A stretch of 35,415 nucleotides of DNA from Actinomycetes bacterium (GCA_021792455.1 JAJYUP010000019.1:1-35415), one strand, 5' to 3'; counted from the first letter of the stretch, positions 15,572-23,849 are shown. Notes: generated from the letters alone by a model not told the origin. A program made the numbers and translations.

Positions 15572-17194
15572 ATGGTGAGCGGCCCGTCGAAGCTCGTCCT
15601 GTGCGTGATCGACGCGATGTCGCCGACGATGCTGAAGCGGGCGATCGACGACGGTGCGGCACCTGTGCTGCAGGCCCTGATGGAGGCGGGCGATTACACG
15701 CCGAGCTGCGTTGCCGCCTTCCCATCCGTCACCCCTGTCTGCGCCGCGTCGATTGTCACAGGCGCCTGGCAGGATCAGCACCGCATCCCGGGCATGAACT
15801 GGTATGACCGGCAGGAGGATCGCTACGTCGAGTACGGGTCCAGCCTGAAGGCCTCACAGCGCTTCGGCATCGCCCAACAGCTGATCGACACCGTCTACAA
15901 CCTGAATCGCTCCCATCTCGCGCCTGAGCCGCTGACGATCTTCGAGCGGCTCGACGACGCTGGCCTGCGGACCGCGGGCACGACATACCTGATGTACAGG
16001 GGTCGCTATGAGCACGAGCCTGATCGCGAGAGGACGCTGTCGCGGATCGCGGCGATGACGCTGATGCGCCACCCGGTGATGGGCCCGAGGGAGCTGTTCT
16101 ACGCTGACATCTTCGCGAGCAGGCGCACGCCCTGCCGCTCGGTGTTCGGCATGCCTGGGATCCGCGACAGGCATTCGGGGTGCGTCGGTGCCCACCTCGT
16201 CGAGCACGACCTGTTCGATTTCCTTCTGCTCTCGCTGCCAGACAACGACTGGTACTCGCACAAGTACGGCCCTGAAGCGCAGGTTCGCTCGATCGCAGCT
16301 GCGGATGCTCAGCTGAGCAGGGTCGCGGAGGCTGCCGGCGGGCTCGACGCCTTCCTCGGCGACCATGCGGTGATAGTGCTTGCAGATCACTCCCAGGCAC
16401 CTGTGAGCGCCTCCCGCTCGCTGCAGGACGACCTCGAGGAGCTCTCCGTGCTGCGTCCTGACGGGCGCTGCAGCCGCGGGGGGCGACCAAAGATCGCCGT
16501 CTGCCCGTCGCAGCGCGCGGCGATGGTCTACGTGCTCGATCCCGAGCAGCGCGATGCGCTGCGGCCCCGCATCGTGCGGCAGGCGAGCGCTCTGAGTGGC
16601 GTCGAGCTGACGATGTGGCTCGAACGCGACGCGCATGGCGCCCCTCGCGAAGGGGTGGTGAGGGGACCTGACGGCGAGCTGCGCTTCGCCCCTGGCGGTG
16701 AGCTCCTCGATGCTCGGGGGGCAGCCTGGAGCGTTGAGGGACAGCTGCGCGTGCTCGCTGCGGAGGTGAGGGATGGCCTCCTTCTGACGCCCTCCCACCC
16801 TGACGCCCTCAGCAGGGTCTACGCCGCCCTCACCTGTGAGACCTCTGGGGACGTCCTGCTCTCAGCAGCCCCAGGCTTCGAGTTCGGCGACTGGGGGGGC
16901 GAGGCTCACATCGGCGGGGGCAGCCATGGCTCGCTGCGCGCTGAAGACTCGCTTGGCCCGCTGCTCAGCTGCGGCCTGGGGAGCGGCGCGGCGCGTCCGT
17001 CTTCTGCCACCAGCTCGCATCCGCCTTCTGCCACCGGCTCGCATCCGTCTTCCGTTCCCGGCTCGGGGCCGTCTTCCGCCCCCGGCTCGGGGCCGTCTTC
17101 CGCTCGCCGCGGTGGGGAGCTCGCTGCGATCCCCTCATCGCGGATAAGCGACGTCGTTCCGATGATCCTCGACTTCTTCCACCTGAGGCGCTGA
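15572..17194 (+). CDS. Alkaline phosphatase superfamily / type I phosphodiesterase-nucleotide pyrophosphatase protein
   Basis: A 540-residue protein of the metal-dependent alkaline phosphatase superfamily. LVLCVIDAMSPTML (about 8-21) provides the first metal-binding Asp. AAFPSVTPVCAASIVTG (about 48-64) holds the Thr/Ser nucleophile region typical of phosphodiesterases such as NPP and PhnA relatives. LLSLPDNDWYSHKYGPEA gives the central Asp and His ligands, and VIVLADHSQ the second metal-site Asp-His. No signal peptide is visible, so it may act inside the cell. Near the C-terminus (about residues 476-514) is an in-frame 8-residue repeat built on PSSA, followed by a conserved-looking tail that ends DVVPMILDFFHLRR. 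Substrate unknown; phosphodiester or phosphonate compounds are possible. Confidence 0.85.
   Translation: MVSGPSKLVLCVIDAMSPTMLKRAIDDGAAPVLQALMEAGDYTPSCVAAFPSVTPVCAASIVTGAWQDQHRIPGMNWYDRQEDRYVEYGSSLKASQRFGIAQQLIDTVYNLNRSHLAPEPLTIFERLDDAGLRTAGTTYLMYRGRYEHEPDRERTLSRIAAMTLMRHPVMGPRELFYADIFASRRTPCRSVFGMPGIRDRHSGCVGAHLVEHDLFDFLLLSLPDNDWYSHKYGPEAQVRSIAAADAQLSRVAEAAGGLDAFLGDHAVIVLADHSQAPVSASRSLQDDLEELSVLRPDGRCSRGGRPKIAVCPSQRAAMVYVLDPEQRDALRPRIVRQASALSGVELTMWLERDAHGAPREGVVRGPDGELRFAPGGELLDARGAAWSVEGQLRVLAAEVRDGLLLTPSHPDALSRVYAALTCETSGDVLLSAAPGFEFGDWGGEAHIGGGSHGSLRAEDSLGPLLSCGLGSGAARPSSATSSHPPSATGSHPSSVPGSGPSSAPGSGPSSARRGGELAAIPSSRISDVVPMILDFFHLRR
16997..17112 (+). repeat. In-frame 24-bp tandem repeat in the phosphodiesterase gene (about 4.8 copies)
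   Basis: Units start at 16997, 17021, 17045, 17069 and 17093 (last one partial). All contain CCG[TC]CTTC[TC]G and encode an eight-residue Pro-Ser-Ser-Ala/Val-x-x-Ser-x pattern. Length is a multiple of three, so copy number can change without loss of frame. Confidence 0.9.
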
Positions 17195-17204
17195 GCCCTT
17201 CCCC

Positions 17205-17324
17205 TTCCATCCGACTGGGCAGACGCCCTTGGATCCGATGGAGCGGGCTCTCTTGCATCCCGCTGAGCCGCCGCTGTTGGATCCGACGGAGGGGCTGCTC
17301 TCGGACCGGGCGGGGTGCGCGGAG
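17205..17324. repeat. Five degenerate 24-bp units downstream of the phosphodiesterase gene
   Basis: Units start at 17205, 17229, 17253, 17277 and 17301. Units 2 and 4 share TTGGATCCGA[TC]GGAG; units 1 and 3 keep TT[CG]CATCC. The array begins 10 nt after the TGA of the phosphodiesterase gene and ends where the signal-peptide-coding frame of the next gene becomes plausible. Confidence 0.75.
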
Positions 17325-17337
17325 TGGGGTCGCTCGC

Positions 17338-17454
17338 ATTCGTGCCTGCTCGAGGCCGATCAGGCTTGCCTGCGCGATCGCGATCGCGATCTCAGGCGTC
17401 GTCCCTCCGCCGATCGCTTCGGCGAGCACCACGCTCGCAAGCCGCTCGGGCGGG
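17338..17454 (+). other. In-frame N-terminal extension encoding a signal peptide, no standard start codon
   Basis: The frame of the downstream GT87-like gene is open upstream of its TTG start and reads RPIRLACAIAIAISGVV, then PPPIASA. This is a textbook signal peptide: arginine-rich start, 13 or so hydrophobic residues, and an AxA-type cleavage site. No ATG, GTG or TTG lies in frame ahead of it. The only candidate is an ATT at 17338, with GGAGTGGGG a short distance upstream. Either a rare ATT start is used or the reading frame has been altered. Confidence 0.5.
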
Positions 17455-19077
17455 TTGACGCCGGTGCCTGTCAAGCTCTCTGAAACGCCCCCAGCGGGGT
17501 ACAGGCTCTCATCTGATCAGGCGCTTGAAAGGGCGGCGGTGCTGCGGGAGGTGCGCGACGTGCTGGCCACCCACCGAAGGGCGGCCCCATACGTCTATCT
17601 GCTTGGTCACGAGCGCTGGCAGGTCGACTGGCAGCTGCCAAGCGGCAGGCTTCTCGCGGAGGTCGTGCTCTCAGGCGGGAGCGGGAGGGTGCTCGAACGG
17701 TGGAGCGGCATACAGGCGGAATGGACGATGGCGCGGGGAACGCCGGGCGCCTTTGGGGAACTCGCGGACAGCGTGTATGTGTGGCTGCCGCTGTGCCTGC
17801 TGTTCCTCGCGCCGTTCGTGAACTGGCGAAGGCCTCTCAGCCTCCTGCACCTCGACCTGCTCGCGCTGCTCTCGTTCTGCCTCTCCTTCGCCTTCTTCGA
17901 GCATGGCGTGATATCGCTGTCGGTGCCGCTTTCCTACCCGCCGCTGATCTACCTGCTCGCGCGGATGCTGACGCTTGCGCTGAAGCGCCCTTCGATTGGA
18001 GCTCAGCCGCTGCAGCTGAGGCTGCGAACGCGCTGGCTTGCGATCGGTGTCGTTGTGATCGCGACCTTCAGGATCGCCCTCAATGTCACGGACGGCAACG
18101 TGATCGACGTCGGCTATGCAGGGGTCGTCGGAGCTGCACGGATCCTCCACGGCGAGAGGATGTATGGGGGATACCCGTCGCTCGTCGAACATGGCGACAC
18201 CTATGGACCCTTCAACTACGAGGCGTATGTGCCCTTCGAGGTCGTCTTCGGCTGGAGTGGCACATGGGACTCGCTGCCCGCCGCCCACGCCGCCTCGATC
18301 GCCTTCGACCTGCTTGCGCTGCTGTGCATATTCCTCATCGGCTTGCGGATCCGGGGCCCAACTTTAGGCGTCGCTCTCGCCTGGGCCTGGGTGACATACC
18401 CGTTCACGCTCATCGCGCTGAACAGCGACAGCAACGATGCGCTGCTCGCGGCGATGGTCCTCGCCGCCCTGCTCGCGGCCTCCTCCCCGCCTCGCAGGGG
18501 AGCTCTCACCGCGCTTGCGGGCCTGACGAAGATCGCGCCGTTCGCCCTCGCACCTCTGCTCGCCTCTGACCTGCTGGCGCGAGCGCGTTCAACCTCGCAC
18601 AGGCTGAAGGCTCTCGCCGGGTTCGCGCTTGGCTTCGCGATCGCGGCTGCGGCATCGTTCGCTCCTGCGCTCGCACACGACAGCCTCGGGTTCATCTGGC
18701 GGCGCACGGTGATCTATCAGAGCACGCGCACAGCGCCCTTCTCGCTGTGGGGGCTCTACCACCTCTCCTCCGCGAAGCTCGTGATCGAGGGGTTCGCCGC
18801 CGCGCTTGCGCTCGCGCTCGCAGTCCTGCCGCGGCGCCCTGGCATACCCGCGCTCGCCGCTGCATGCGCCGCGGTGATCATCGCCCTGCAGCTTGGGCTC
18901 GAATACTGGTTCTACCTCTACATCCCGTGGTTCTTCCCCCTTGTCGCAATCGCTCTGCTCGCCGGTCTGCAGGCGCGCTCGCCACCGACATCTCGAAGGT
19001 GTGAAGACGCGCACGGCGCAAAGGGCTCGAGCGCGACTTCGCCTCTCAGCGAGTCGGCTGTTGCGGGCGCGGCATGA
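17455..19077 (+). CDS. Multi-spanning GT-C/GT87-like mannosyltransferase-type membrane protein
   Basis: A 540-residue protein from the TTG at 17455. Residues 1-110 form a soluble domain with VYLLGHERWQVDWQLPSGRLLAEVVL and SGRVLERWSG, resembling a PepSY-like fold. About ten membrane helices follow. NVIDVGYAGVVGAARILHGERMYGGYPS after the fourth helix and GPFNYEAYVPFE are like the acidic extracytoplasmic loops of DUF2029/GT87 polyprenyl-phosphate-sugar transferases. The first helix is followed by NWRR, which should be cytoplasmic, so the N-terminal domain would lie outside and would need a signal peptide. One is encoded in frame just upstream (17338-17454). The true start is therefore uncertain. 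The gene's last 32 bp overlap the convergent YmdB-like gene. Confidence 0.75.
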   Translation: MTPVPVKLSETPPAGYRLSSDQALERAAVLREVRDVLATHRRAAPYVYLLGHERWQVDWQLPSGRLLAEVVLSGGSGRVLERWSGIQAEWTMARGTPGAFGELADSVYVWLPLCLLFLAPFVNWRRPLSLLHLDLLALLSFCLSFAFFEHGVISLSVPLSYPPLIYLLARMLTLALKRPSIGAQPLQLRLRTRWLAIGVVVIATFRIALNVTDGNVIDVGYAGVVGAARILHGERMYGGYPSLVEHGDTYGPFNYEAYVPFEVVFGWSGTWDSLPAAHAASIAFDLLALLCIFLIGLRIRGPTLGVALAWAWVTYPFTLIALNSDSNDALLAAMVLAALLAASSPPRRGALTALAGLTKIAPFALAPLLASDLLARARSTSHRLKALAGFALGFAIAAAASFAPALAHDSLGFIWRRTVIYQSTRTAPFSLWGLYHLSSAKLVIEGFAAALALALAVLPRRPGIPALAAACAAVIIALQLGLEYWFYLYIPWFFPLVAIALLAGLQARSPPTSRRCEDAHGAKGSSATSPLSESAVAGAA

Positions 19078-19879
19078 GGACCTGCTCGATCGCATCCGCT
19101 TTCAGCGGCGTTGAGCAGGTGATGAGCACGGCGTTCATCCAAGGGTCCTCCTCAGATGTCTCGAAGCGGATCGGCATCTGGGTGCGCATCGACTCGATCG
19201 CCTGGTCACGCTTGACGCCGATGACTCCGCCCCGTGGCCCAGTCATGCCGACGTCTGTGATGTAGGCGGTCCCCGCCGGAAGCACCCTTGCGTCGGCCGT
19301 CGGGACGTGGGTGTGGGTGCCGAGCACAGCGGTGACCCTGCCGTCGAGGTGCCAGCCGAGGCCAACCTTCTCGCTCGTCGCCTCAGCGTGCATGTCGACG
19401 AGGATGTGGTCGACCTGCCCAAGCTCAGCGATTGCGCCCTCGATCTCGATGAACGCGGGTTTGCCCGCCCTGAGGAAGAGGTTGCCTGACAGGCTGATGA
19501 CGCCGAGCGTGACGCCAGAGGTGGCGCTGACGACGCATGTGCCGTGACCAGGCTGGCAGCGAAGGTAGTTCGCGGGCCTGAGGATCCTCGGCTCCTCGTC
19601 GAGGTAGGGGTAGATCTCGCGCCGATGGTAGGCGTGGTTGCCAAGGGTGATGACGTCGACGCCCGCTTCGAAGATTCCCCTCGCAATCCGCGGCGTGATG
19701 CCGAGGCCGCCTGCGGCGTTCTCTGCGTTGACGACGACGAACGTCGGCGAATGACGCTCCTGGACGACTGGTAGGCAGTCGATGAGCGTGTGGCGTCCGA
19801 TCCCGCCGACGACGTCGCCGACGAACAGGATCCGCGTCTGATCAGGCGGAGGGGTCGGCGCCGCCTGTCGCTCAGCCAT
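19046..19879 (-). CDS. YmdB-type metallophosphoesterase (TIGR00282 family)
   Basis: A 277-residue dinuclear metal phosphoesterase; the Bacillus relative YmdB hydrolyses 2',3'-cyclic nucleotides. All expected ligands are visible in order: ILFVGDVVG (Asp), VVNAENAAGG (Glu-Asn), TLGNHAYHRREI (Asn-His), VDMHAEATSEK (His), GTHTHVPTAD (His-x-His). The usual TWD after GNH is replaced by AYH, a small departure. Start at ATG 19879 puts the first strand near residue 15, as in homologues; the frame is open further upstream, but that part is antisense to the next gene. Its start is only 23 bp from the divergent GTG start of the AI-2E-type transporter, and its 3' end overlaps the GT87-like gene by 32 bp. 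Confidence 0.88.
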   Translation of the reverse strand: MAERQAAPTPPPDQTRILFVGDVVGGIGRHTLIDCLPVVQERHSPTFVVVNAENAAGGLGITPRIARGIFEAGVDVITLGNHAYHRREIYPYLDEEPRILRPANYLRCQPGHGTCVVSATSGVTLGVISLSGNLFLRAGKPAFIEIEGAIAELGQVDHILVDMHAEATSEKVGLGWHLDGRVTAVLGTHTHVPTADARVLPAGTAYITDVGMTGPRGGVIGVKRDQAIESMRTQMPIRFETSEEDPWMNAVLITCSTPLKADAIEQVLMPRPQQPTR

Positions 19880-19884
19880 ACTCT
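19879..19884 (+). promoter_or_regulatory. Possible -10 element of the AI-2E transporter gene
   Basis: TACTCT overlapping the first base of the divergent ymdB-like gene. Transcription would start near 19891, just before GGGAG (19894-19898), which is 4 nt from the GTG start at 19903. Confidence 0.4.
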
Positions 19885-19902
19885 GGTTCAGATGGGAGAC
19901 CA

Positions 19903-21309
19903 GTGAGAACGGTGAGCCAGAGCGTCCGACAGCCACCGCCGAAGGCATCAGGGCAGCAGGAGCCGGCCGAGGGCTCGAGGCCGCAGGAGCACCCCGCTGC
20001 GGCGGCCGCGGGCCAGGGCGCGATCGAGCAGGCGTCACCTGCGGGCACCGAACAGGCGGGTGCGGACGAAGATGGCCTGAGGGCGGGCGGGGGGCCGCCT
20101 GGGGTTGAGGAGGCGCCGCCTGGAGCCGATGTGCGATCTCCTGCGGTCGAGGTCGAGCCTCCGGTCGAGGTCGAGCCTGCGGTCGAGCAGGTCCTCGGGC
20201 CGCCGCGCCGGACGGTCGTGCCGCGGTGGGTCCAGCTCGTGCTGCTGCCGCTCGCTCTGCTCGCGCTGTGGGAGATCGCGCGCGCGGCAGGCAAGGTGCT
20301 GCTCATCTTCCTCGTTGCAGGCGTGATCGCGCTCATCCTCAACCCGCTCGTCGCGCAGCTGCAGCGCCGCGGGCGCATCCCACGCGGCCTGGCTGTGCTC
20401 GCGGTGTACCTCGGGTTCTTCATCGTCATCGGAGGCATCGTCTTCCTGCTCGCCAACCCGGTATCAAACCAGGTCGCGCAGTTCGCACACCACCTGCCTC
20501 GGATCATCGACGAAGCGGAAGCGGGCCTGCGCAGCTTCCAGGCGAGCCTTCACAAAGCCGGGATACACGTGCAGCTGATCGGCAAAGGGAAAACGGCTCT
20601 TCAGGCGATCAGGGAACAGCTGCAAAAGAGCTCGAGCTCGATCGTCTCCTCGCTTGGGGGCGCCCTCACTGAAGCGGCAGGGGCGATCGTCGATGTCGTG
20701 CTCGTGTTCGTGCTCTCCGTCTACGCGCTCATCTATGCGCCGAGCATCGGCTCGCTCGTGCGCCGTTTCATGCCGAAGGGCGACGGCAGCCGAGCAGAGG
20801 ACTACCCGCTGCTCGTGCAGCAGGCGGTCTCCCGGTATGTGGGCGGCCAGCTGCTGTTCAGCCTGATCATGGGCACGACCGCTGGACTCGCGCTCTACAT
20901 ATTCGGTCTCGTCGGACTGTTCCCGCCAGGCCGCACCTATGCAGTCGCGTTCGGAGCATTTCTCGCGGTGATGGAGCTCGTCCCCTACATAGGGCCCGTC
21001 CTTGGCGCGGTGCCGCCGATCCTCGTCGCCCTGTTCACGAACCCGATCACGGCGATCTGGGTGACGCTCCTGTTCATCGGCCTGCAGCAGCTCGAGGGCC
21101 ATGTCGTCGCTCCGCAGATCTTCAGCCACACGCTGCGGATAAACCCGCTGCTCGTGATCTTCGCGCTGCTGTTCGGCGAGCAGATCTACGGCGTCATCGG
21201 CGCTCTCATCGCGCTGCCGATCCTCGCGATTCTCCGTGAGACGGCGGTCTACCTGAAAGGGCATCTGACGGCTGAGTCCTGGGCGCAGTCGGGCGATCGG
21301 ATGCTGTGA
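19903..21309 (+). CDS. AI-2E family transporter (PerM/TqsA-like membrane protein)
   Basis: A 468-residue membrane protein. Residues 1-105 are a long Pro/Glu/Ala-rich cytoplasmic N-terminus with VEVEPPVEVEPAVEQ repeats. The AI-2E domain follows: two helices (about 108-150), a third (about 160-182), a long amphipathic stretch (about 185-250), then five to six helices. AVMELVPYIGPVLGAVPP and LQQLEGHVVAPQIFSHTLRINPLLVIFALLFGEQIYGVIGA are the most conserved stretches of the family. Members export diverse solutes or act as proton-coupled antiporters; autoinducer-2 itself is doubtful here. Start is a GTG at 19903 with GGGAG just upstream. The stop overlaps the GTG of the ABC ATPase gene, so the three downstream genes look like one operon. 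Confidence 0.88.
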   Translation: MRTVSQSVRQPPPKASGQQEPAEGSRPQEHPAAAAAGQGAIEQASPAGTEQAGADEDGLRAGGGPPGVEEAPPGADVRSPAVEVEPPVEVEPAVEQVLGPPRRTVVPRWVQLVLLPLALLALWEIARAAGKVLLIFLVAGVIALILNPLVAQLQRRGRIPRGLAVLAVYLGFFIVIGGIVFLLANPVSNQVAQFAHHLPRIIDEAEAGLRSFQASLHKAGIHVQLIGKGKTALQAIREQLQKSSSSIVSSLGGALTEAAGAIVDVVLVFVLSVYALIYAPSIGSLVRRFMPKGDGSRAEDYPLLVQQAVSRYVGGQLLFSLIMGTTAGLALYIFGLVGLFPPGRTYAVAFGAFLAVMELVPYIGPVLGAVPPILVALFTNPITAIWVTLLFIGLQQLEGHVVAPQIFSHTLRINPLLVIFALLFGEQIYGVIGALIALPILAILRETAVYLKGHLTAESWAQSGDRML

Positions 21310-22112
21310 GCGGGCTGGCGGGCAGCGATCCTTGGCGGGCCGAGGCGGACGACGCTGCGAGGGGGCGGCACGCTCATCGCGCCGCTCGGCAGGGTGAGGA
21401 GCTCCTGAGCGCCTCGGCTGCGCTGAGCGTCCGTGGTCTGTGCAAGCGTTTCGGTCCGCGCGTCGCCCTCTCAGGCGTCGACCTCGATCTGAGCGCGGGC
21501 GAGATGCTTGCGGTCGTCGGGTGCAACGGTGCGGGCAAGACGACGCTGCTGTCGATCATCGCGGGCGTCGAGAGCCCAAGCGAAGGCTATGTGAGCCGCA
21601 GCCCCGACGAGGTCGGATGGGTGCCGCAGCAGCCCGCGCTCTACAGCACCCTCTCTGTGGCGGAGAACCTGCGACTCTTCGCGGCGCTTCAGCGGGCGGC
21701 CGACGTGGACGGGGTCGTTGCGGCGATGCTCGCACAGACGGGGTTGGGCGGTCGTGCGAACGAGCGCGTAGGGCGACTCTCCGGCGGCAACCGCCAGCGC
21801 GTCAACGTCGCACTCGGACTGCTCAGCGACCCTCCAGTGATCGTGCTCGACGAGCCTTCGACGGCACTCGACCCGCCGCAGCGGGAGCGGCTGTGGGATC
21901 TCATCTGCGAGATAGCGGCGAACGGCAGCGCGGTTCTGTTCTCCACGCACATCCTCCAGGAGGCTCACCGGTATGCCGACAGGGTGCTCGTGCTCGACGA
22001 GGGCGAGACGCTCTTCCTCGGCGCGCCTGCGCAGCTGCTGGCGCTCACCGGCTGCGAGGAGTTCGAGCGTGCCTTCGTCGCGCTGCTGGAGCAGCGATCA
22101 GCAGGCCGTTGA
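21306..22112 (+). CDS. ABC transporter ATP-binding protein (CcmA/NatA-like)
   Basis: A 268-residue nucleotide-binding subunit. Walker A is GCNGAGKT (72-79), with Cys where most relatives have Pro or His. Q-loop WVPQQPAL is at about 105-112. Signature LSGGNRQR is at 158-165. Walker B VIVLDEPST (178-186) includes the catalytic Glu183. His215 is the switch histidine. The first 38 residues are a poorly conserved extension; an internal start is possible. It starts with a GTG that overlaps the stop codon of the transporter gene before it (GTGA), and a permease gene follows after 27 bp. Together they form an ABC-2-type exporter; the substrate is not evident. Confidence 0.92.
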   Translation: MSGLAGSDPWRAEADDAARGRHAHRAARQGEELLSASAALSVRGLCKRFGPRVALSGVDLDLSAGEMLAVVGCNGAGKTTLLSIIAGVESPSEGYVSRSPDEVGWVPQQPALYSTLSVAENLRLFAALQRAADVDGVVAAMLAQTGLGGRANERVGRLSGGNRQRVNVALGLLSDPPVIVLDEPSTALDPPQRERLWDLICEIAANGSAVLFSTHILQEAHRYADRVLVLDEGETLFLGAPAQLLALTGCEEFERAFVALLEQRSAGR

Positions 22113-22139
22113 GGCGGCGGAACGGAGGCAGAGACCAAC

Positions 22140-23744
22140 GTGGCGAGGGGCAGTGAGGAAGCGGGGCAGGCAGCGGGACTCGGTGCAGCGCCGCCCGGGG
22201 CGGGGGCGCCCGGGGCGGGGGCGCATGGGCAGGTGGTGCGCAGAGGGCAAGCGGGGTGGAGGCGAGGGGTGAGGTCGGTTGGCGCGCTGCTGCGCAAGGA
22301 CGCGCTGATCCTCGGCCGCTCTCGCGCGACGGCTGTGGTCCTGCTCGTCTACCCAGCTGTGATCGCCGTGCTCATCGGCCTTGCTATCTCCCGCGCGCCA
22401 GGCAAGCCGAGGGTTGCGATCGTCGACCTGACTCCGCCTGGGCAGTCCGTGCAGCTCGGGGGCAGGCGCGTCGGCGTCTCTGAATACGTTGACGCGCTCT
22501 TCAAGCAGGTCGATGCGGTGCAGGTCGCGACGCGCGCTGCCGCCGAGCGCGAGGTCAGCTCAGGAGAAGTGCTTGCGGCGGTCGTGATTCCCGCCGACGT
22601 CGTATCGAAGATCTCATCTGGCGTCAGCCAGGCCCACGTCGCCGTCATCTATGACGGAGACGCGTTGAAGCAGTCGCTCGTGCGAGCGAGCATCGATTCG
22701 GCGCTCGCCGAAGCGAACCTCGCTCTCTCGAGGCAGCTGCGGAGCATCACGCTGCAGGACATCGATCTGCTGCTGAAGGGGGGCGTCTCGGCCGCGATCT
22801 TCGGCGCTCCGAGCAGGCTCGTCGGTCTCGCCGAAATCCCAGCGCAGCTGAGCGCGCTTGCGGTGAGGCAGCGATCGACGGCGGCGGCGCAGGAGCTCCG
22901 GCGCATCGCCTCCTCGACGAGCTACGCGGTGAGGAACCTGCAGCTGAGCAGGGCGGTCCTGAGGACGGTGAGCGAGCCGATCGCGCCGACCAACGTCATC
23001 CTGCATGGCAGGAAGACCCCTCTCGACGCTTATGCCGTCGTCGTCGCGGTGACGATCTCGCTGATGTTCGTCGGGGTGCTGCTCGCCGCGGGCGCGCTTG
23101 CGCTCGAGCGCGAAGAGCACACTCTCACTCGGCTTGCGAGGGGCTCGCGGGCTTCGTGGTGGCCGACGCTCCGGGGACGGTCTGCGCCCCGTCGAGGGTC
23201 TGCGCCCCGTCGAGGGTCTGCGCCCCGTAGAGGGTCTGCGCCCCGTGGAGAGTCTGCGCCCCGTGGAGGGCCGGCGCTCGTCTCGATCGGAGAGCTGATC
23301 TGCGCGAAGGCGCTGCTTGCCGGTGCCTGCGCGTTCCTGCTCGCGCTTGCGATGCTCGCTGTCATCGGCGCGTTCGTGCCGATCAGCTGGGGCAGAGCTG
23401 GGCTCTGGGTGGTCGCGCTCGGCATCGGCGCGCTCGCGTTCGCTGCGCTTGGCCTCGCGATTGGCGCGCTCGTCAGCGAGGTGCGTGCCGCAAGCCTGCT
23501 CGCGTTCCTGGTCTCGCTGCCCCTCGCCTTCCTCGCGCTCGTCCCTGCAGGCGCCCTTGCGAGCGGGATCTACGACGCTCTGAATGCAATCTCCTTTCTG
23601 TTTCCGTACAAGGCGTCGCTGCAGGCCCTCGATGCCGCCGTCAACAGAGCCTCGCCTGCGATCGGCCTGCCGCTCGTTCACCTCGTCGTCCTCTCGGTTG
23701 CCTTCGCGGCCATCGCGCGCGTCGCGCTTGCGCGCGTGCGCTGA
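22140..23744 (+). CDS. ABC-2 type transporter permease
   Basis: A 534-residue permease. After a Gly/Ala-rich start, the first membrane helix (VVLLVYPAVIAVLIGLAI, about 63-80) is followed by a large extracytoplasmic domain (about 85-295). Five to six helices make up the second half, the usual ABC-2 exporter layout. Between the second and third helices a cytoplasmic loop carries five SAPRRG-like hexapeptides coded by an 18-bp tandem repeat. The GTG at 22140 has GGAGG about 12 nt upstream; the first 40 residues include two 15-bp repeats (PGAGA) and may not be conserved. It is downstream of its ATPase and just upstream of hemB, but a link with haem is only positional. Confidence 0.85.
   Translation: MARGSEEAGQAAGLGAAPPGAGAPGAGAHGQVVRRGQAGWRRGVRSVGALLRKDALILGRSRATAVVLLVYPAVIAVLIGLAISRAPGKPRVAIVDLTPPGQSVQLGGRRVGVSEYVDALFKQVDAVQVATRAAAEREVSSGEVLAAVVIPADVVSKISSGVSQAHVAVIYDGDALKQSLVRASIDSALAEANLALSRQLRSITLQDIDLLLKGGVSAAIFGAPSRLVGLAEIPAQLSALAVRQRSTAAAQELRRIASSTSYAVRNLQLSRAVLRTVSEPIAPTNVILHGRKTPLDAYAVVVAVTISLMFVGVLLAAGALALEREEHTLTRLARGSRASWWPTLRGRSAPRRGSAPRRGSAPRRGSAPRGESAPRGGPALVSIGELICAKALLAGACAFLLALAMLAVIGAFVPISWGRAGLWVVALGIGALAFAALGLAIGALVSEVRAASLLAFLVSLPLAFLALVPAGALASGIYDALNAISFLFPYKASLQALDAAVNRASPAIGLPLVHLVVLSVAFAAIARVALARVR
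23178..23267 (+). repeat. In-frame 18-bp tandem repeat in the ABC permease gene (five copies)
   Basis: Units start at 23178, 23196, 23214, 23232 and 23250. Each carries TCTGCGCCCCGT and codes a Ser-Ala-Pro-Arg-Arg/Gly-Gly hexapeptide in a predicted cytoplasmic loop. Copies differ at one to three bases. Confidence 0.92.
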
Positions 23745-23837
23745 ATGCGATTGGCGATGGTCTGTGCGTCGGCGCCTGCAGGCCCCGGCGCCCGAAGGAC
23801 TCGGCGATCGCCGGGTCTCGTGCCCGCAGGGCTGGAG

Positions 23838-23843
23838 TAACCT
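23838..23843 (+). promoter_or_regulatory. -10 element of hemB (leaderless type)
   Basis: TAACCT followed by 6 nt and the ATG of hemB. The intervening GGAGCG is too close to the ATG to act as a normal ribosome site. This would make hemB the first gene of a new transcript, separate from the ABC exporter. Confidence 0.5.
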
Positions 23844-23849
23844 GGAGCG

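Noticed and set aside
16965-17474. 169-codon minus-strand open frame between the phosphodiesterase and the GT87-like gene
   Set aside because: Mostly antisense to repeats and the phosphodiesterase tail; its plausible-looking end (VVLAEAIGGGTTPEIAIAIAQ) is the mirror of the signal-peptide-coding stretch.
22614-23681. 355-codon minus-strand open frame with STGRRP repeats
   Set aside because: It is the mirror of the ABC permease; the repeats are the complement of the SAPRRG-coding repeat.
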